45,310 bases of DNA from the NCBI GenBank assembly GCA_030374735.1, contig JASCIV010000111.1, positions 1 through 45,310 of the forward strand, written 5' to 3'. A program made the translations under genes and the position numbers. Positions 1 to 9,808 of the stretch are shown here, piece by piece. The notes beneath the pieces were generated by a model. The model searched no databases, was not told where the DNA came from, and saw nothing but the letters and a program-made list of their open reading frames with translations. This DNA is from Gracilaria caudata (lineage: Eukaryota; Rhodophyta; Florideophyceae; Gracilariales; Gracilariaceae). The stretch's first letter is position 1, and every line of letters begins with the position of its first letter.

Positions 1-3000
1 CATTGTCAAACACAGACGCTCCGCTGTTTGCCATTTGCTCCAAATAATCGAGGAAGTCGTTGTACGCCTCCAGGTCATCACGAAGAATCTCAGAAGTGAG
101 GTAAAGCAGCTCTTCGCGAGTAACAATCTGTTGTGAGAACAAACTCAGGCACTTAATGAACTCTGTATACAGATGTGATTTGGAGGGACCAAGCCTCGTC
201 TTCAGCTCATCAAAGAACTTCATATCGCGTGGTCGATGTCGGCTCTTCGAAACCCCATTCGATGCATGCCGCCTTGGTGGAGCCGAATGCGCGGTAGACT
301 TCTCGGTCGGACCCCCCCGTCCACCATGGGGCGCAGGCCTGCTTCGCACCGGTTTCGTGTCTGAGAGACCAGTGATTGCAATAGACGGTAGGAATTCCTT
401 GAACTGAGAAAGCAGGTCCTTGTGCGGCCCAAACAAACTCGCAACCGTCTCGAATACCTCCCGTATGCTGGTTTGCTCAGAACGAAAACGCGTGAGCGTC
501 TCAAGAAACTCTTCAAATGTCTTTGGTGTGTCGGCAAACCTTTCCTTTATAGAGGTGACGAACCCTATTGCCCTCTCAAACTCCATAGCACGCGCTTGGG
601 TCTCTTCCGCCTTTGGTCGACTTGGTCTTGGCATATTTGAGATTTGGGGTGTTCTCATATCCTCCTCAACCTTTGCAAGTGGACGGCGCGAACCGAACGG
701 CTTCCCCGGAGGTCCCGGGAATTTGTCTTCCGAAGGTAAAGACTGAACTTGTAACTGGTGTTTGTCGTCGTGGTCTAGTGCAATCGCTCCAGGGTGTTGT
801 TGTTGCAATGATTGCGAAGGGGCTGTGCCTGCAGACTGAAAGTGTTGAGCACTCAAAGCGGCACCGTGAGTACTACTTGAGGTGTGGTGCGGCTTCTTGG
901 AATCTTTTCGTTTCGGACTGAGCGCTGCAGAAGAGGCAGTAGCATTTGAGTTAGCAACGTTTTGCTTCTTTTTGGAATTAGATCGAGATGTAGAGTTTTT
1001 CGAAGGAACCTTGCGCGCTGGTGGCAATTCGCTAAAGCCGCCCGGACCTTCGAAGCCCGTACGCAGCACACCGCTTGATCCCTCTGTCACACAAATATTG
1101 TATCCGGGTGGAAGAAAGGTGTTGAAGCCCAGAATGAGGTCCTTGTGGCCACGAAATAATTCGGCGACGCGATGTATAACCTGCCTCGTATCAATAGATT
1201 GCGCTTTAAACTCCTTCATAATATCCAGGAACTGGTTGTACACACTGATTTGACCTGAAAACTGACTCTTCACCTTTTCCAAGTATGCTAACGCGTCCTC
1301 CACCTTCAGCTCGCGACGTTGCATGTTCACGCTCTCCTCGATACCCTGCTGCGATGCTGGCGGAGGCTGCGGTGGAGCAGGCGGTTGTGACGCTGGCGGC
1401 GGCGGAGGCGGCGGCGGCGGCGGCTGAGACGAGCGGTCTCTTTCACCTTCGCGATGCGGCGGCCTCTTCCTCTGCTCCGTGGCACCTGCAAGTGCAAGAG
1501 AAGCGCTGCGTTTGGCATCATGCGGTACAGGCGGCGGTGTGGAAGGCGCCATCTGCGGCGACGATTCATCGCGCGATGACGGCGGCTGTACGGCAGCAGG
1601 CGCAGATGGCCTCGGCGCGCTTGCAACGTTGCTCAATGTCGGACTCGCGTTCTGTTTGAGCTGCGCAGCGGACTGTGCCATGTGATGCACAGGAGAATGC
1701 GTACGTTGATGAATGGTAGATGCAGGAGCAGCGGGTGCATTTGGGTCAAGCACGTGTTGTTGAGTGTCTGGTGGCGATAACATGGGCGGATGTGGTAACC
1801 TCTGTTGATATGCATAGGTCTGGGCGTCATTGATAGGGAGATTAGGCTGCGAGCGCGGCGCTTGTTGCGGATCCACTCGCTGAGGCTGGTGTGGTAGACG
1901 AGAGGCGGCATGTGGTGGTGTGCCAGGTGGAGGAAGAAAGCGCACATTCGGCCAGTTGTTGCGAGCGTGCGACTTGGTGGGATCGGGAGCAGCAGACGGA
2001 TGCGTTCGCGATGGGGCGGCGCGTTCGTACTGGGCGACAGCGTGAGGATGGTGCGTGGGCCAGTGGGGATCGTGTTGATACGACGGGTGATCGGCCATGG
2101 GGTTAGGGGGCATCATATGAGGAGGCGGCGGCCTATGCGGCGGAGGCGGCATCATGTGTGGGGGCAAATGCCAATGGGACTTGTTGTGCGGAAGATGAAG
2201 CGCCATAGGGGGCGCCTGCGCGTACGCGTCGTGTGGCACGGAACCAGGCGGAACATGTAGTTGTTGGTGCTGAGGATTAGGCTGCGGGGGTTTTGAGGGA
2301 GGGAGCTGCGACGGCGGCGGCGACTGCGCAGGCTGGCGCGGCGGTGATCGAAGCGTATCGGGCGGCGGTGGCGGCAACGAGCCATGCGGCGCGCGCAGAG
2401 CGATGGAAGCGTCGGGTGGCGGCAAGGGCGCCAGCGTAGGCGCTTGTTGCTTGTGCATGTCGCGTGTTACGGCAGGCTGCTGCTGCGGTGGAGGAGACGG
2501 CTGACGAAGGGGCTTGCGGTGATCGGCAGCAGAGTGACGCACGGGTGATTGCCCATCATGTTGCGGCGGCTGCGCAGCCGACGACGAGTCCACGCGAGGG
2601 GCGGCGGTAGCGTGCGACTGCGCGTCGTCGGCAGAGTCGGGCGGCGCGGAGTGCATACGACGCGGCGGCGCATTGGGCTGCGCGGCGCTAGCGAGCACAG
2701 GAAGCATGGCGGGCGACGCAGCTCTTTCCACCAGACGCGGCTGCACGGCGTGTTGCGAAAGATGGTACACGTCGAAGTGCGGCGGTGGCAGCGAGCGCGC
2801 ATCGTGCGGCAGCGCGCGCGCGTACGACATGTGCGGCGGTGGCGGTGGCGGCATTCGTGCGCGCGACGGCTGTTGTGCGGCGGCTTCGGGAACGAGCGGT
2901 GAGATGGGCACGCGCAAGGGGTGTTGATACAGCGGCGGTGCGTCCACGCCCATGCGCGCGGGCGGCGGCGACGGGCGACGAGGCGGAGCGTGCTGGAAGG

Positions 3001-3307
3001 GTGGTAAGGTCTGCATGACAGCGGATGCTCGTGACGACGGGAGCAACACCCCGCGCGGCAGCGGCGGTGGCGGTGGTCGTAGTGACGACGGCGGCGGCGG
3101 CGGCGACGCGTGCAGCGAACGAAGCGGCGACGGCGCGCGCGCTCGACGCGAGGACGATGGCGGAGGCGGCTGCGAGCCGGCCGCAGCGGCGGCGGCGGCA
3201 GCAGCAGCGGCTCGTTTGGAGTCGACGGGGGTGCGGAGCACGGCGCCGAAGGAGTCGAGCGAACGTGGCGGCGAGCGTTGCGGCGACGAGCGCGGCGGCG
3301 AGTGCAT
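1..3307 (-). CDS. SIN3: SIN3-type transcriptional corepressor, partial (C-terminus outside window)
   Basis: Scaffold of a histone deacetylase corepressor complex; it acts in the nucleus by binding DNA-bound repressors through paired amphipathic helix (PAH) domains. The minus-strand frame is open from the ATG at 3307 to the window edge, about 1102 residues with no intron. An in-frame stop lies upstream at 3430-3428, and 3307 is the first ATG after it. Residues 1-660 are low complexity, rich in Pro, Gln, His, Ala and Ser, from very GC-rich DNA. PAH1 lies near residues 663-735 (ELKVEDALAYLEKVK, then FRGHKDLILGFNTFLP). PAH2 is near 906-970 (FERAIGFVTSIKERF, then LFGPHKDLLSQFKEFLP). A PAH3-like unit is near 1029-1092 (MKFFDELKTRLG, then EELLYLTSEILRDDLEAYNDFLDYLE split over positions 222-30). 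The HDAC-interaction region would lie beyond position 1. The order and spacing of the three PAH units make the family call firm; the exact start is less sure. Confidence 0.9.
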   Translation of the reverse strand, partial: MHSPPRSSPQRSPPRSLDSFGAVLRTPVDSKRAAAAAAAAAAAGSQPPPPSSSRRARAPSPLRSLHASPPPPPSSLRPPPPPLPRGVLLPSSRASAVMQTLPPFQHAPPRRPSPPPARMGVDAPPLYQHPLRVPISPLVPEAAAQQPSRARMPPPPPPHMSYARALPHDARSLPPPHFDVYHLSQHAVQPRLVERAASPAMLPVLASAAQPNAPPRRMHSAPPDSADDAQSHATAAPRVDSSSAAQPPQHDGQSPVRHSAADHRKPLRQPSPPPQQQPAVTRDMHKQQAPTLAPLPPPDASIALRAPHGSLPPPPPDTLRSPPRQPAQSPPPSQLPPSKPPQPNPQHQQLHVPPGSVPHDAYAQAPPMALHLPHNKSHWHLPPHMMPPPPHRPPPPHMMPPNPMADHPSYQHDPHWPTHHPHAVAQYERAAPSRTHPSAAPDPTKSHARNNWPNVRFLPPPGTPPHAASRLPHQPQRVDPQQAPRSQPNLPINDAQTYAYQQRLPHPPMLSPPDTQQHVLDPNAPAAPASTIHQRTHSPVHHMAQSAAQLKQNASPTLSNVASAPRPSAPAAVQPPSSRDESSPQMAPSTPPPVPHDAKRSASLALAGATEQRKRPPHREGERDRSSQPPPPPPPPPPASQPPAPPQPPPASQQGIEESVNMQRRELKVEDALAYLEKVKSQFSGQISVYNQFLDIMKEFKAQSIDTRQVIHRVAELFRGHKDLILGFNTFLPPGYNICVTEGSSGVLRTGFEGPGGFSELPPARKVPSKNSTSRSNSKKKQNVANSNATASSAALSPKRKDSKKPHHTSSSTHGAALSAQHFQSAGTAPSQSLQQQHPGAIALDHDDKHQLQVQSLPSEDKFPGPPGKPFGSRRPLAKVEEDMRTPQISNMPRPSRPKAEETQARAMEFERAIGFVTSIKERFADTPKTFEEFLETLTRFRSEQTSIREVFETVASLFGPHKDLLSQFKEFLPSIAITGLSDTKPVRSRPAPHGGRGGPTEKSTAHSAPPRRHASNGVSKSRHRPRDMKFFDELKTRLGPSKSHLYTEFIKCLSLFSQQIVTREELLYLTSEILRDDLEAYNDFLDYLEQMANSGASVFDN

Positions 3308-3610
3308 CGCGGACGACGGGACGCGACGGACGCAGTCGGGCGACGGAGGCGGCGGGGCAGGCGGCGCGAAGGCCGACGCGACGACGGGGCGAGCGCGTCT
3401 CGCGCGCAACGCGGTTGTGGCATTTGTTTATCGCGCGCTTTGAAAAGACGCGTGCCACGCGCCACCGCGCGTAGCTGGACAGCACGTCGCGCGGCCCACG
3501 CGTGGCCCGCACTGCTCGCTCGCTCGCCGTGCCAAAGCGCGCGTCGCGCCGACGGCGTCTCCCCAGCTCTGCCACGCTTTTCCTCGTCCGCGTCTGCGCT
3601 CGCCGCCATA
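3308..3610. promoter_or_regulatory. divergent intergenic region between SIN3 and the DnaJ gene
   Basis: These 303 bases separate two start codons that point away from each other, so both promoters must lie here or in the 5' leaders. The DNA is GC-rich with many CGCG steps. I see no convincing TATA box, which would fit a TATA-less bidirectional housekeeping promoter. Transcription start sites cannot be placed by eye. Confidence 0.5.
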
Positions 3611-4900
3611 ATGGCGTCGCCGCTGTTGTGTCGCGCCGCGCGCCTGCTGTCTGCATCTGCATCGCCGCCGTCCGTGGCGCGCGCGCGCTTCGCGATGCGC
3701 GCTCTGTCGGGTTCTGCCAGCTCCGCGTCGCAGCGTGCCACGGCCGATTATTATGAGCTGCTGGGCGTGTCGCGCGACGCCTCGGCCGCCGACATCAAGA
3801 AGGCGTACTACCGTCTGGCAAAGAACCATCATCCGGATACCTCCAATGGCGACCGCGACACTTTTGCGCAGGTGAACCACGCCTATCAGACGCTCTCTGA
3901 CAACAACAAGCGCCGCATCTACGATCGCTTTGGGGAGGAGGGCGTTCGCGCCGCGGACCAGGGTGCCGATCCGGCCGCCGCCGCTGCCGGTGCGGCAGGT
4001 CAGTACGCTACGCCGGACATTGACGAGGTTCTGCGCGAGTTTGGCCAGTTCTTTACCGGCCAGGAGGTTCAACGACCCGCCGTAGACGATCCGGCGCCCG
4101 GCGACGACAAGCACGCTGTCGTCACATTGTCGCTGCGGGAGGCCGCCTTCGGCGTCAGCAAACAGGTGCGCACCCGCTCCGTCGACACCTGTCACCAATG
4201 CGCCGGCTCTGGCAAGACCTCGTCCACCCGCATTGAGCGCTGCCCGCAATGCTCTGGCGAGGGTCGCGTACGCACCTCTGCCGGAATGTTCCGTACCGTC
4301 ATTATGACGTGCCACCGCTGCAATGGCACTGGCGATATCATGCGCCACCCCTGTTCAGCGTGCGACGGCGACGGTGTCGTTAGCGCCTTCAAGGAGGCCA
4401 ACGTGTCTTTCCCGCCGGGCTGTGACACGGGTATGGTGCTGCGTGTCCCGGGCGCCGGTGCCACTGGCATCAGGAGAGGACCGCCCGGTGATCTGTTCAT
4501 TCAGGTCAAGGTCAAGGAGGACGACTACTTTCACCGCAGCGGCAAGGACCTGCACGTCGTTGCACCCATCAGTTTTGCGCAGGCCGCCTTGGGCGGAACC
4601 GTTGAGGTTCGAACATTGGATGGCACAGAGACCGTATCTGTGCGAGCGGGTACGCAACCTGATGACACATACGTTCTACACGGTCGCGCCATGCGCGGTG
4701 TCAACAGTCCGCGCCGTGGCGATCAGGTGGTCCACTTCAAGGTCGTAGTACCAGACAGTCTCACAACGCGTCAACAGGAACTCATCACACAGCTAATGGA
4801 AGAGGATGGCGGCAAGATCACAAAACCAGAAGATTGCGCATCCCAGTCTTTACTTCAACGTTTTCAACGCTTCCTTAGACGCACAATATCCCCGCGTTAG
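3611..4900 (+). CDS. mitochondrial type-I DnaJ (Hsp40) co-chaperone, Mdj1-like
   Basis: Co-chaperone that stimulates mitochondrial Hsp70 in protein folding and import. The protein has 429 residues from the ATG at 3611; the frame is open further upstream but that part is Arg-rich antisense of SIN3. Residues 1-45 are a typical mitochondrial presequence, rich in Arg, Ala and Ser with no acidic residues. The J domain follows at about 46-110 with HPD at 74-76. An Ala/Gly linker leads to the zinc domain at 194-255 with four CxxCxGxG-type motifs (CHQCAGSG, CPQCSGEG, CHRCNGTG, CSACDGDG; the last has Asp for Gly). The C-terminal substrate-binding domains follow (VPGAGATG, GDLFIQVKV). The length is normal for bacterial-type DnaJ plus a presequence. 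The presequence makes mitochondria more likely than plastid, but plastid targeting is not excluded. Confidence 0.93.
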   Translation: MASPLLCRAARLLSASASPPSVARARFAMRALSGSASSASQRATADYYELLGVSRDASAADIKKAYYRLAKNHHPDTSNGDRDTFAQVNHAYQTLSDNNKRRIYDRFGEEGVRAADQGADPAAAAAGAAGQYATPDIDEVLREFGQFFTGQEVQRPAVDDPAPGDDKHAVVTLSLREAAFGVSKQVRTRSVDTCHQCAGSGKTSSTRIERCPQCSGEGRVRTSAGMFRTVIMTCHRCNGTGDIMRHPCSACDGDGVVSAFKEANVSFPPGCDTGMVLRVPGAGATGIRRGPPGDLFIQVKVKEDDYFHRSGKDLHVVAPISFAQAALGGTVEVRTLDGTETVSVRAGTQPDDTYVLHGRAMRGVNSPRRGDQVVHFKVVVPDSLTTRQQELITQLMEEDGGKITKPEDCASQSLLQRFQRFLRRTISPR

Positions 4901-5262
4901 ATAGAGCCAAAATCATCTACCCATTTACTCCATTCTCAATGTAACACACACAATGTACAAATCGTCTTAGATCACAGAGGCCTATTTTTTCAAACGAACC
5001 TTGTCGTTCACTGCGCCTCTCGAGTCACGCACGGATGCATAAAACTCTGTTTTTCTGAGACAGCATGTAAATGAGACAGAGACACGTTGATCGTTAAGCG
5101 CGTGTCGGGAGTCGCCAAAACTAGGTCCAACTTGTTATGATTGGCTTCCTAATAAAGGCATCCGTGGAGAAGGCAAAGACCCATTCCCATGCGCATAATA
5201 GAAAAAAAAAGAATGCCTGGAAAGGTGAAACAGCAGCGAAAGGTGCTTATCTCTTGAAACGT
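4901..5262. other. convergent intergenic region
   Basis: This lies between the 3' ends of the DnaJ gene (plus) and the Ubl-bZIP gene (minus), so it should hold both polyadenylation regions. An A-run is near 5202-5212 and AATAAAG near 5150. I see no gene. Confidence 0.5.
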
Positions 5263-7290
5263 TCAGAAGTTCTTATATCGAAAGTTTGTCAACGGGTTTG
5301 ATTGCGACGGTGCGTTTGGTCCTAAAGGCCTCGACCCAGTAAGCGCTTGAGTGCGTCCTACCAACGCTTCGTTCGCATTAAGGGGGCGTTGTGAGCTGAG
5401 CGCGTTTTGCGCGTGCACCAGACCAGGGTGTGACGTTGCCCCGGCACGAGCCATTACATTTTGATTCCCCAGTAGAGCCTGTGCGTTCAGGGCCCGTGAA
5501 ACCAGTCCTGCTTGTGACGCAATGCCCGGTTGGCCGCCCATCGGCACGTGAGGGTTTATTGCCGCGTTAAGTCGGTTCTGTGGCCCTTGGCCAATGGCCG
5601 CGGTGGACGGTGGCATCATTGAGGGGTGAACTTGCGGAATGCTCCTCCTTTGCACTGTGATGGTGAGCAAGTTCTGCAACATTTGAAGACGGTCCTCCAG
5701 CCCGCTAATCGTGTCTCGGAGGTTCTCATTTTCGCCTTCCAGAGTGTTCACTCTTTTCTCATATTCCATCGTCATATTCTTTCGGCGAATTCGAGAGAGC
5801 TTAGCGCTTTCTCTGTTCTGCGCTTGCCTTTGTGCTTTTCTTTGTTCCTCTGTGAGGTGAGGGTTCTTCCGCTTCCTTCCTCGTTTCTTTGGCTGCTTCA
5901 CCTCATCCCCAGCGGGTTGACGCTCCGGAGTCAAGCCAATAACTTGCTTGTCGTGATTTGCGATTGGACGAGAGGGCACGACAGTGTTCGACGAGCTCGA
6001 CGGGGTTGCTTGTCTTTGCGGTGTTCGAAGGTTCGCGTTCGATGCTACAGTGCTATTCTGCTTTGTCTCCTGCTTTTCTGTGGGGTTGGAATCGGCTGCT
6101 ACCGGAGTCGCGGTCGTGGAATCTTTAGATAAGTCTGGCTTCGAGCCGGTTGGACCAACGGCGGTCGCCCCTTGAACTGCAATTGCATTCCCCTTTGCCT
6201 CGCCAGAAGAGCTGGTCACAGGTTTGTCTTCCTTCATGGCAGTGGCTGAAGATCTGTTTTCATCTTTGCCCGTCATTGAGGCGCTCCCTTGCTTCGTGGT
6301 ACCTCCAAATTCAAGTGCTCCTCCGGCGGTCGCTGGGCGAGATGCATTGGCATCAGCAGAGATATTTCCTTCATCAGTTCCAACGTCGTCCTCGCCCTCA
6401 CTATCACCTTCTATATCATCTTGGTTGTCCCGATTGGCAGCACCTCCCTTTCTCGGATCACGAAGAGAGGTGTTGATTGAGGTCATAATATCGTGAAACC
6501 ATGTATTCCCTCTCTTCAGTTCACCACTTTCCGGGTTCTGGGAGTCACCCACTCGCGCAGGCATGTTGTTTGACAAGCCAGCAAGGTTACCCAATGAGAA
6601 GGAGCTGGTAGCCTTCTCGACAGCCTCTGTGTCGTACAGGTCGGGACGCATCAAACTGAGCTTTCGCATGAGCAGTCGAGGTGTAGGCGGCGCTGACGGA
6701 GAAAACAGTTTAGAGGCGGACTTGCCATCGGTTCCGAGTGAATTCAGGGCTCCAAGGTTCAACGAGGGTATGCGGCTTATACGGGAACGTTTCATGGCGC
6801 TAAGCGATGGTTGAGCCGATGGGGAGGCTGGAGTATCTTCGTTAATGTCGTCGAACACGGCGCTAATGAGACGCGCCATGTCTTTCTCCCCGCGCGAAAT
6901 ACCACGGACGACAGCGCAGGCCTTATCAAGAGCTTCGACCTTCTTATCGGGATCAAGGTAGCCGCTATCCGAGATGGTTTTCAGGAAGCCGTCGGCATGG
7001 TCATACACCTCGGGGATGTTGTAGTGGCTGAGGGTTTCGTTTTCATTGAGTGTTTCACCGTCGAATTCGAGCTCAAGAGATTGTGGTTGTGGGTCTGAAC
7101 CAGAAGGTTGCCATGGGATATTGGCAATGGTGGTCTTGAGGTCCTTGACTAACGCATTGGAAGGCACATCGACTTGATGGTCCTCGCCGTCAGGCATGCG
7201 CACGAGGAGAGGAAGGGATGTGTTGGGGGCATAGCGATCGAGGCCAGAGGCCGCACCAGAAGCATCGCTAGCCGCGTTCTTGTGAGACAT
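5263..7290 (-). CDS. bZIP transcription factor with an N-terminal ubiquitin-like domain
   Basis: Probable nuclear DNA-binding regulator of 675 residues in one exon, starting at ATG 7290. Residues about 27-95 read like a ubiquitin fold: LPLLVRMPDG, a VKDLKTTI helix, LELEFDGETL and a final LSHYNIPE strand. A long Ser/Thr/Asp/Glu-rich linker follows, with an RSRISRIPSLNLG basic/Ser stretch near 168-180 and an acidic patch near 291-308. An AT-hook-like KKRGRKRK stands at about 468-475. The bZIP covers 480-545: NRESAKLSR supplies the N-x7-R signature (N492, R500), followed by a zipper with Leu and Met heptads. The C-terminus (550-675) is Gln/Asn/Pro/Ala-rich, as in activation domains. The bZIP call is firm. 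The ubiquitin-like call rests on fold pattern by eye. Confidence 0.87.
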   Translation of the reverse strand: MSHKNAASDASGAASGLDRYAPNTSLPLLVRMPDGEDHQVDVPSNALVKDLKTTIANIPWQPSGSDPQPQSLELEFDGETLNENETLSHYNIPEVYDHADGFLKTISDSGYLDPDKKVEALDKACAVVRGISRGEKDMARLISAVFDDINEDTPASPSAQPSLSAMKRSRISRIPSLNLGALNSLGTDGKSASKLFSPSAPPTPRLLMRKLSLMRPDLYDTEAVEKATSSFSLGNLAGLSNNMPARVGDSQNPESGELKRGNTWFHDIMTSINTSLRDPRKGGAANRDNQDDIEGDSEGEDDVGTDEGNISADANASRPATAGGALEFGGTTKQGSASMTGKDENRSSATAMKEDKPVTSSSGEAKGNAIAVQGATAVGPTGSKPDLSKDSTTATPVAADSNPTEKQETKQNSTVASNANLRTPQRQATPSSSSNTVVPSRPIANHDKQVIGLTPERQPAGDEVKQPKKRGRKRKNPHLTEEQRKAQRQAQNRESAKLSRIRRKNMTMEYEKRVNTLEGENENLRDTISGLEDRLQMLQNLLTITVQRRSIPQVHPSMMPPSTAAIGQGPQNRLNAAINPHVPMGGQPGIASQAGLVSRALNAQALLGNQNVMARAGATSHPGLVHAQNALSSQRPLNANEALVGRTQALTGSRPLGPNAPSQSNPLTNFRYKNF

Positions 7291-8329
7291 TTTCTTTTCA
7301 GGCGCGCAAACGACAAGCGGACGAGGAAATTCGGAAGGATAGCTTCACGGCGAATTCATGAGCGCGAGGAAAGAGACAAATGCGGCGTTAGTGAATACAC
7401 GGCGCGGGACCAGCGCAGCGGTTTGGAAGAGAAACAATGACGGCGTGGAAAAGGCGGGGTGACGACGGGAACGAGTTGGGCGCGGCGTCGGAAGCATGGG
7501 GGCGTGCATGAATCCTACTCCTCAAGATAGATGGATACGCCAGCCAAGCGCTGTGAGACGTTTCACACGCACTCGCAAAAAATAAATTCAAAATATGCAG
7601 TGGCGCGTTTTGACGTGCAGCTCGAGATGCGAAGCCAGACGTGCAAATGGATCCGGAAAACGGCGCACGTAGGCTGATTCATTTTCGGTTGGAACCAGCA
7701 ATGTACAACGTACAGCATATCCACCTTGCCTTGTTGTGGGTGAGCAACAAGCCGGCTCCTCTTTTCGGCAGGCAACGGGCGCCAAGCCTGTGGGCGATTC
7801 GGCCACTGCTTGCTCGCATGCGTAGACTCTCACTATTCCCATGAGGGAGGGCAATGATACAGGAAGACGCATAACTTTCTTGGAACAACAAACAACATCG
7901 CCCACATCAAAAGTCACTGCCGACTAAGAGAGCACCCAACCCTATCCAATCGATTTGCATAACATACCGTCCCGTGACGAGCGCATGCCCCCCCTCACGA
8001 GCCTGAGAAACGGGCCTGCGGTGAGCTTGTCAAATGCTCGCAGCCACTTTCTAGGCTCACAAACTAAATCTTCGTCCTTCTCCCGCCACAAGCGCCAACA
8101 GAACGAGATCTCTTACACCACATTAGCCACAAGTTACAGCGCCACGCCAACTTGAACCGTGTCGTGCGTTCATCTTCCATCACCAACGAGCAACTGTGCA
8201 GGCATGTCCTTCTCCCATACCTCCCTTTTACATCACACACAACTGGATCTAACTAGAGCACATGCTGTATCTAGTGCACCCCCGACGTTAGCAGCCCGTG
8301 TAGTACCGGGGTGCCAACCAATCATGTGC
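7291..8329. other. intergenic, upstream of Ubl-bZIP
   Basis: This 1.04-kb stretch should hold the promoter of the minus-strand Ubl-bZIP gene at its left end and the 3' region of the coiled-coil gene at its right end. All ORFs here are short and overlap on both strands without recognisable domains. I see no RNA gene. Confidence 0.5.
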
Positions 8330-9181
8330 TTAGTGAGTCTCCTCCCGCTGATCATCTCTCGTCCGAGCCAGGAGGCTCAGCGCCAGCCCGACCACCACAC
8401 CTCCAACTGCACTTGCCCCAGCCGCCACCACGCTTCTCCTCACAGCTTGTTCCTCTGCAAATTGTTTCTCTTCGCGTAGGTCATGCAGTTGGCACTGAAG
8501 TTTGTCAACTTGCTTCTCTTTCAGTTCCAACACCTCTAATTGTTTTTCATGACCTTCAATTACTTCTTGCATGTGAGCCAGCCTCCTCTTCAGACGCGTG
8601 GCATTGCACTGTGACTCCTCTAATTTCCTTTCCGCGGCATCTCTTTCCTCTCTTGCCTCTTGCAGATTGGCGCTCACCGTCTTAAGCAAAACCACTCGTC
8701 TATCTAATTTCTTCTTCTCCTCTTCAAGGCGGTGAAAGTCAGCACGTTGGTTGGAAACCATAGCGTTGAGCTCGGCAATTGAGCGATCACGCTGACTGAT
8801 AATTGAACGGGCTGTGAGTAAGCCCTTGTTCACGGCTGTCTCCGCCTGCTCAGCATCATTCGCACGCGCCGTGGCAGCCTTGAGGTCGGCAGACAACACA
8901 CGCTTCTCAGCTTGGGCCTGGCTCAGCGAGGAACGTAAGCTCTGCACGCGATGTCTCCATCGCTCTAGATCACCAGCCGAAGTATCAGGATTGAGACTGT
9001 CATCCTGTGCTTCTGAGGGAGGCGGCGACGCCGAACCAGATGAGTTCTCAGAGTTGCTGCCGGACATACCGTTCCTTCTCTTCTTCTTTTTCTTTGCAGA
9101 TGCAGAATTTTGTTTCGCAACCATAGTAGGTAGTTGCTGGGCCGGGTCTAATGGGGATGAGGATTCCACGTTGGTCACCAT
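8330..9181 (-). CDS. tail-anchored coiled-coil membrane protein, unknown function
   Basis: Starts at ATG 9181 (context acagATGG), giving 283 residues; a second ATG at 9124 (MVAKQN) is a possible start. The frame reaches further upstream only through a TTG. The N-terminus has a lysine cluster (KKKKKRR) and a Ser/Asp/Pro-rich stretch. Most of the chain (about residues 75-250) is heptad-rich coiled coil with many Glu, Lys, Arg and Leu. A single hydrophobic helix (VVAAGASAVGGVVVGLALSL) lies just before the short C-terminal tail RTRDDQREETH. This is the design of a tail-anchored protein facing the cytosol, as in tethers and golgins. I do not recognise the family, and no catalytic motif is visible. 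Confidence 0.72.
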   Translation of the reverse strand: MVTNVESSSPLDPAQQLPTMVAKQNSASAKKKKKRRNGMSGSNSENSSGSASPPPSEAQDDSLNPDTSAGDLERWRHRVQSLRSSLSQAQAEKRVLSADLKAATARANDAEQAETAVNKGLLTARSIISQRDRSIAELNAMVSNQRADFHRLEEEKKKLDRRVVLLKTVSANLQEAREERDAAERKLEESQCNATRLKRRLAHMQEVIEGHEKQLEVLELKEKQVDKLQCQLHDLREEKQFAEEQAVRRSVVAAGASAVGGVVVGLALSLLARTRDDQREETH

Positions 9182-9808
9182 TCTGTACCTGAGTAGTTTG
9201 TACTGGACTGTACTATCCGAGATGCATACGATGTTTCTTTTGCATGGTCTGCGCAGCGAGAACCTTCTTGGCAACGGAGGCTCAAGCGCTCAAGCGGAGA
9301 TTGAATATGTTGGCGATGTTTGACGATACTTGTAAGAGTACGCGCGATTGTGAACGAACGGGAGCTCAACCTGATGGATGCTGGAGTAATAGAGGGAGTG
9401 GTGAAGATTCAGCAAAAGGCGAACTGTGACGCGGTATGGCGTGAGCCACCAGGCGTTTATCTCGGGGCCAAGACCGCGCTTCGGAGATATCTGGAGGTCA
9501 ATTCATGATCTGATCACGCACTTGTGGTTTTCAAAAGTTCAACTTTTTCGCAAACGTGAGCTCGCAGCCGCAAAAAGCTGGATGACGTTGGTGATGAGAT
9601 ATGTGGTGGACATGGCTGTCCCACGTGTAAGATGATGATGCCGTGGTTCACCACGGGCTGTGAACTTTGCCGACCGACGTTCCTGTTCTGGTTTCACCGT
9701 CAACGTTCGGTGTCGCAGAATAAGGTGAAGGTGTCTCCCCAAGCGTTCATCCCGCACGGTGCAAGGGTATGTAGACAAGACGTGCACTTGCGCCACGAAG
9801 CTTGAGAT

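Noticed and set aside
3110..3610. 167-codon upstream extension of the DnaJ frame
   Set aside because: It is Arg-rich and antisense to SIN3; the ATG at 3611 starts a proper mitochondrial presequence.
2467..3741. Arg-rich minus-strand ORF of 424 codons
   Set aside because: It is a shadow frame of the SIN3 N-terminus. The SIN3 frame is continuous with the PAH domains, whereas this one is Arg-rich nonsense from GC-rich triplets.
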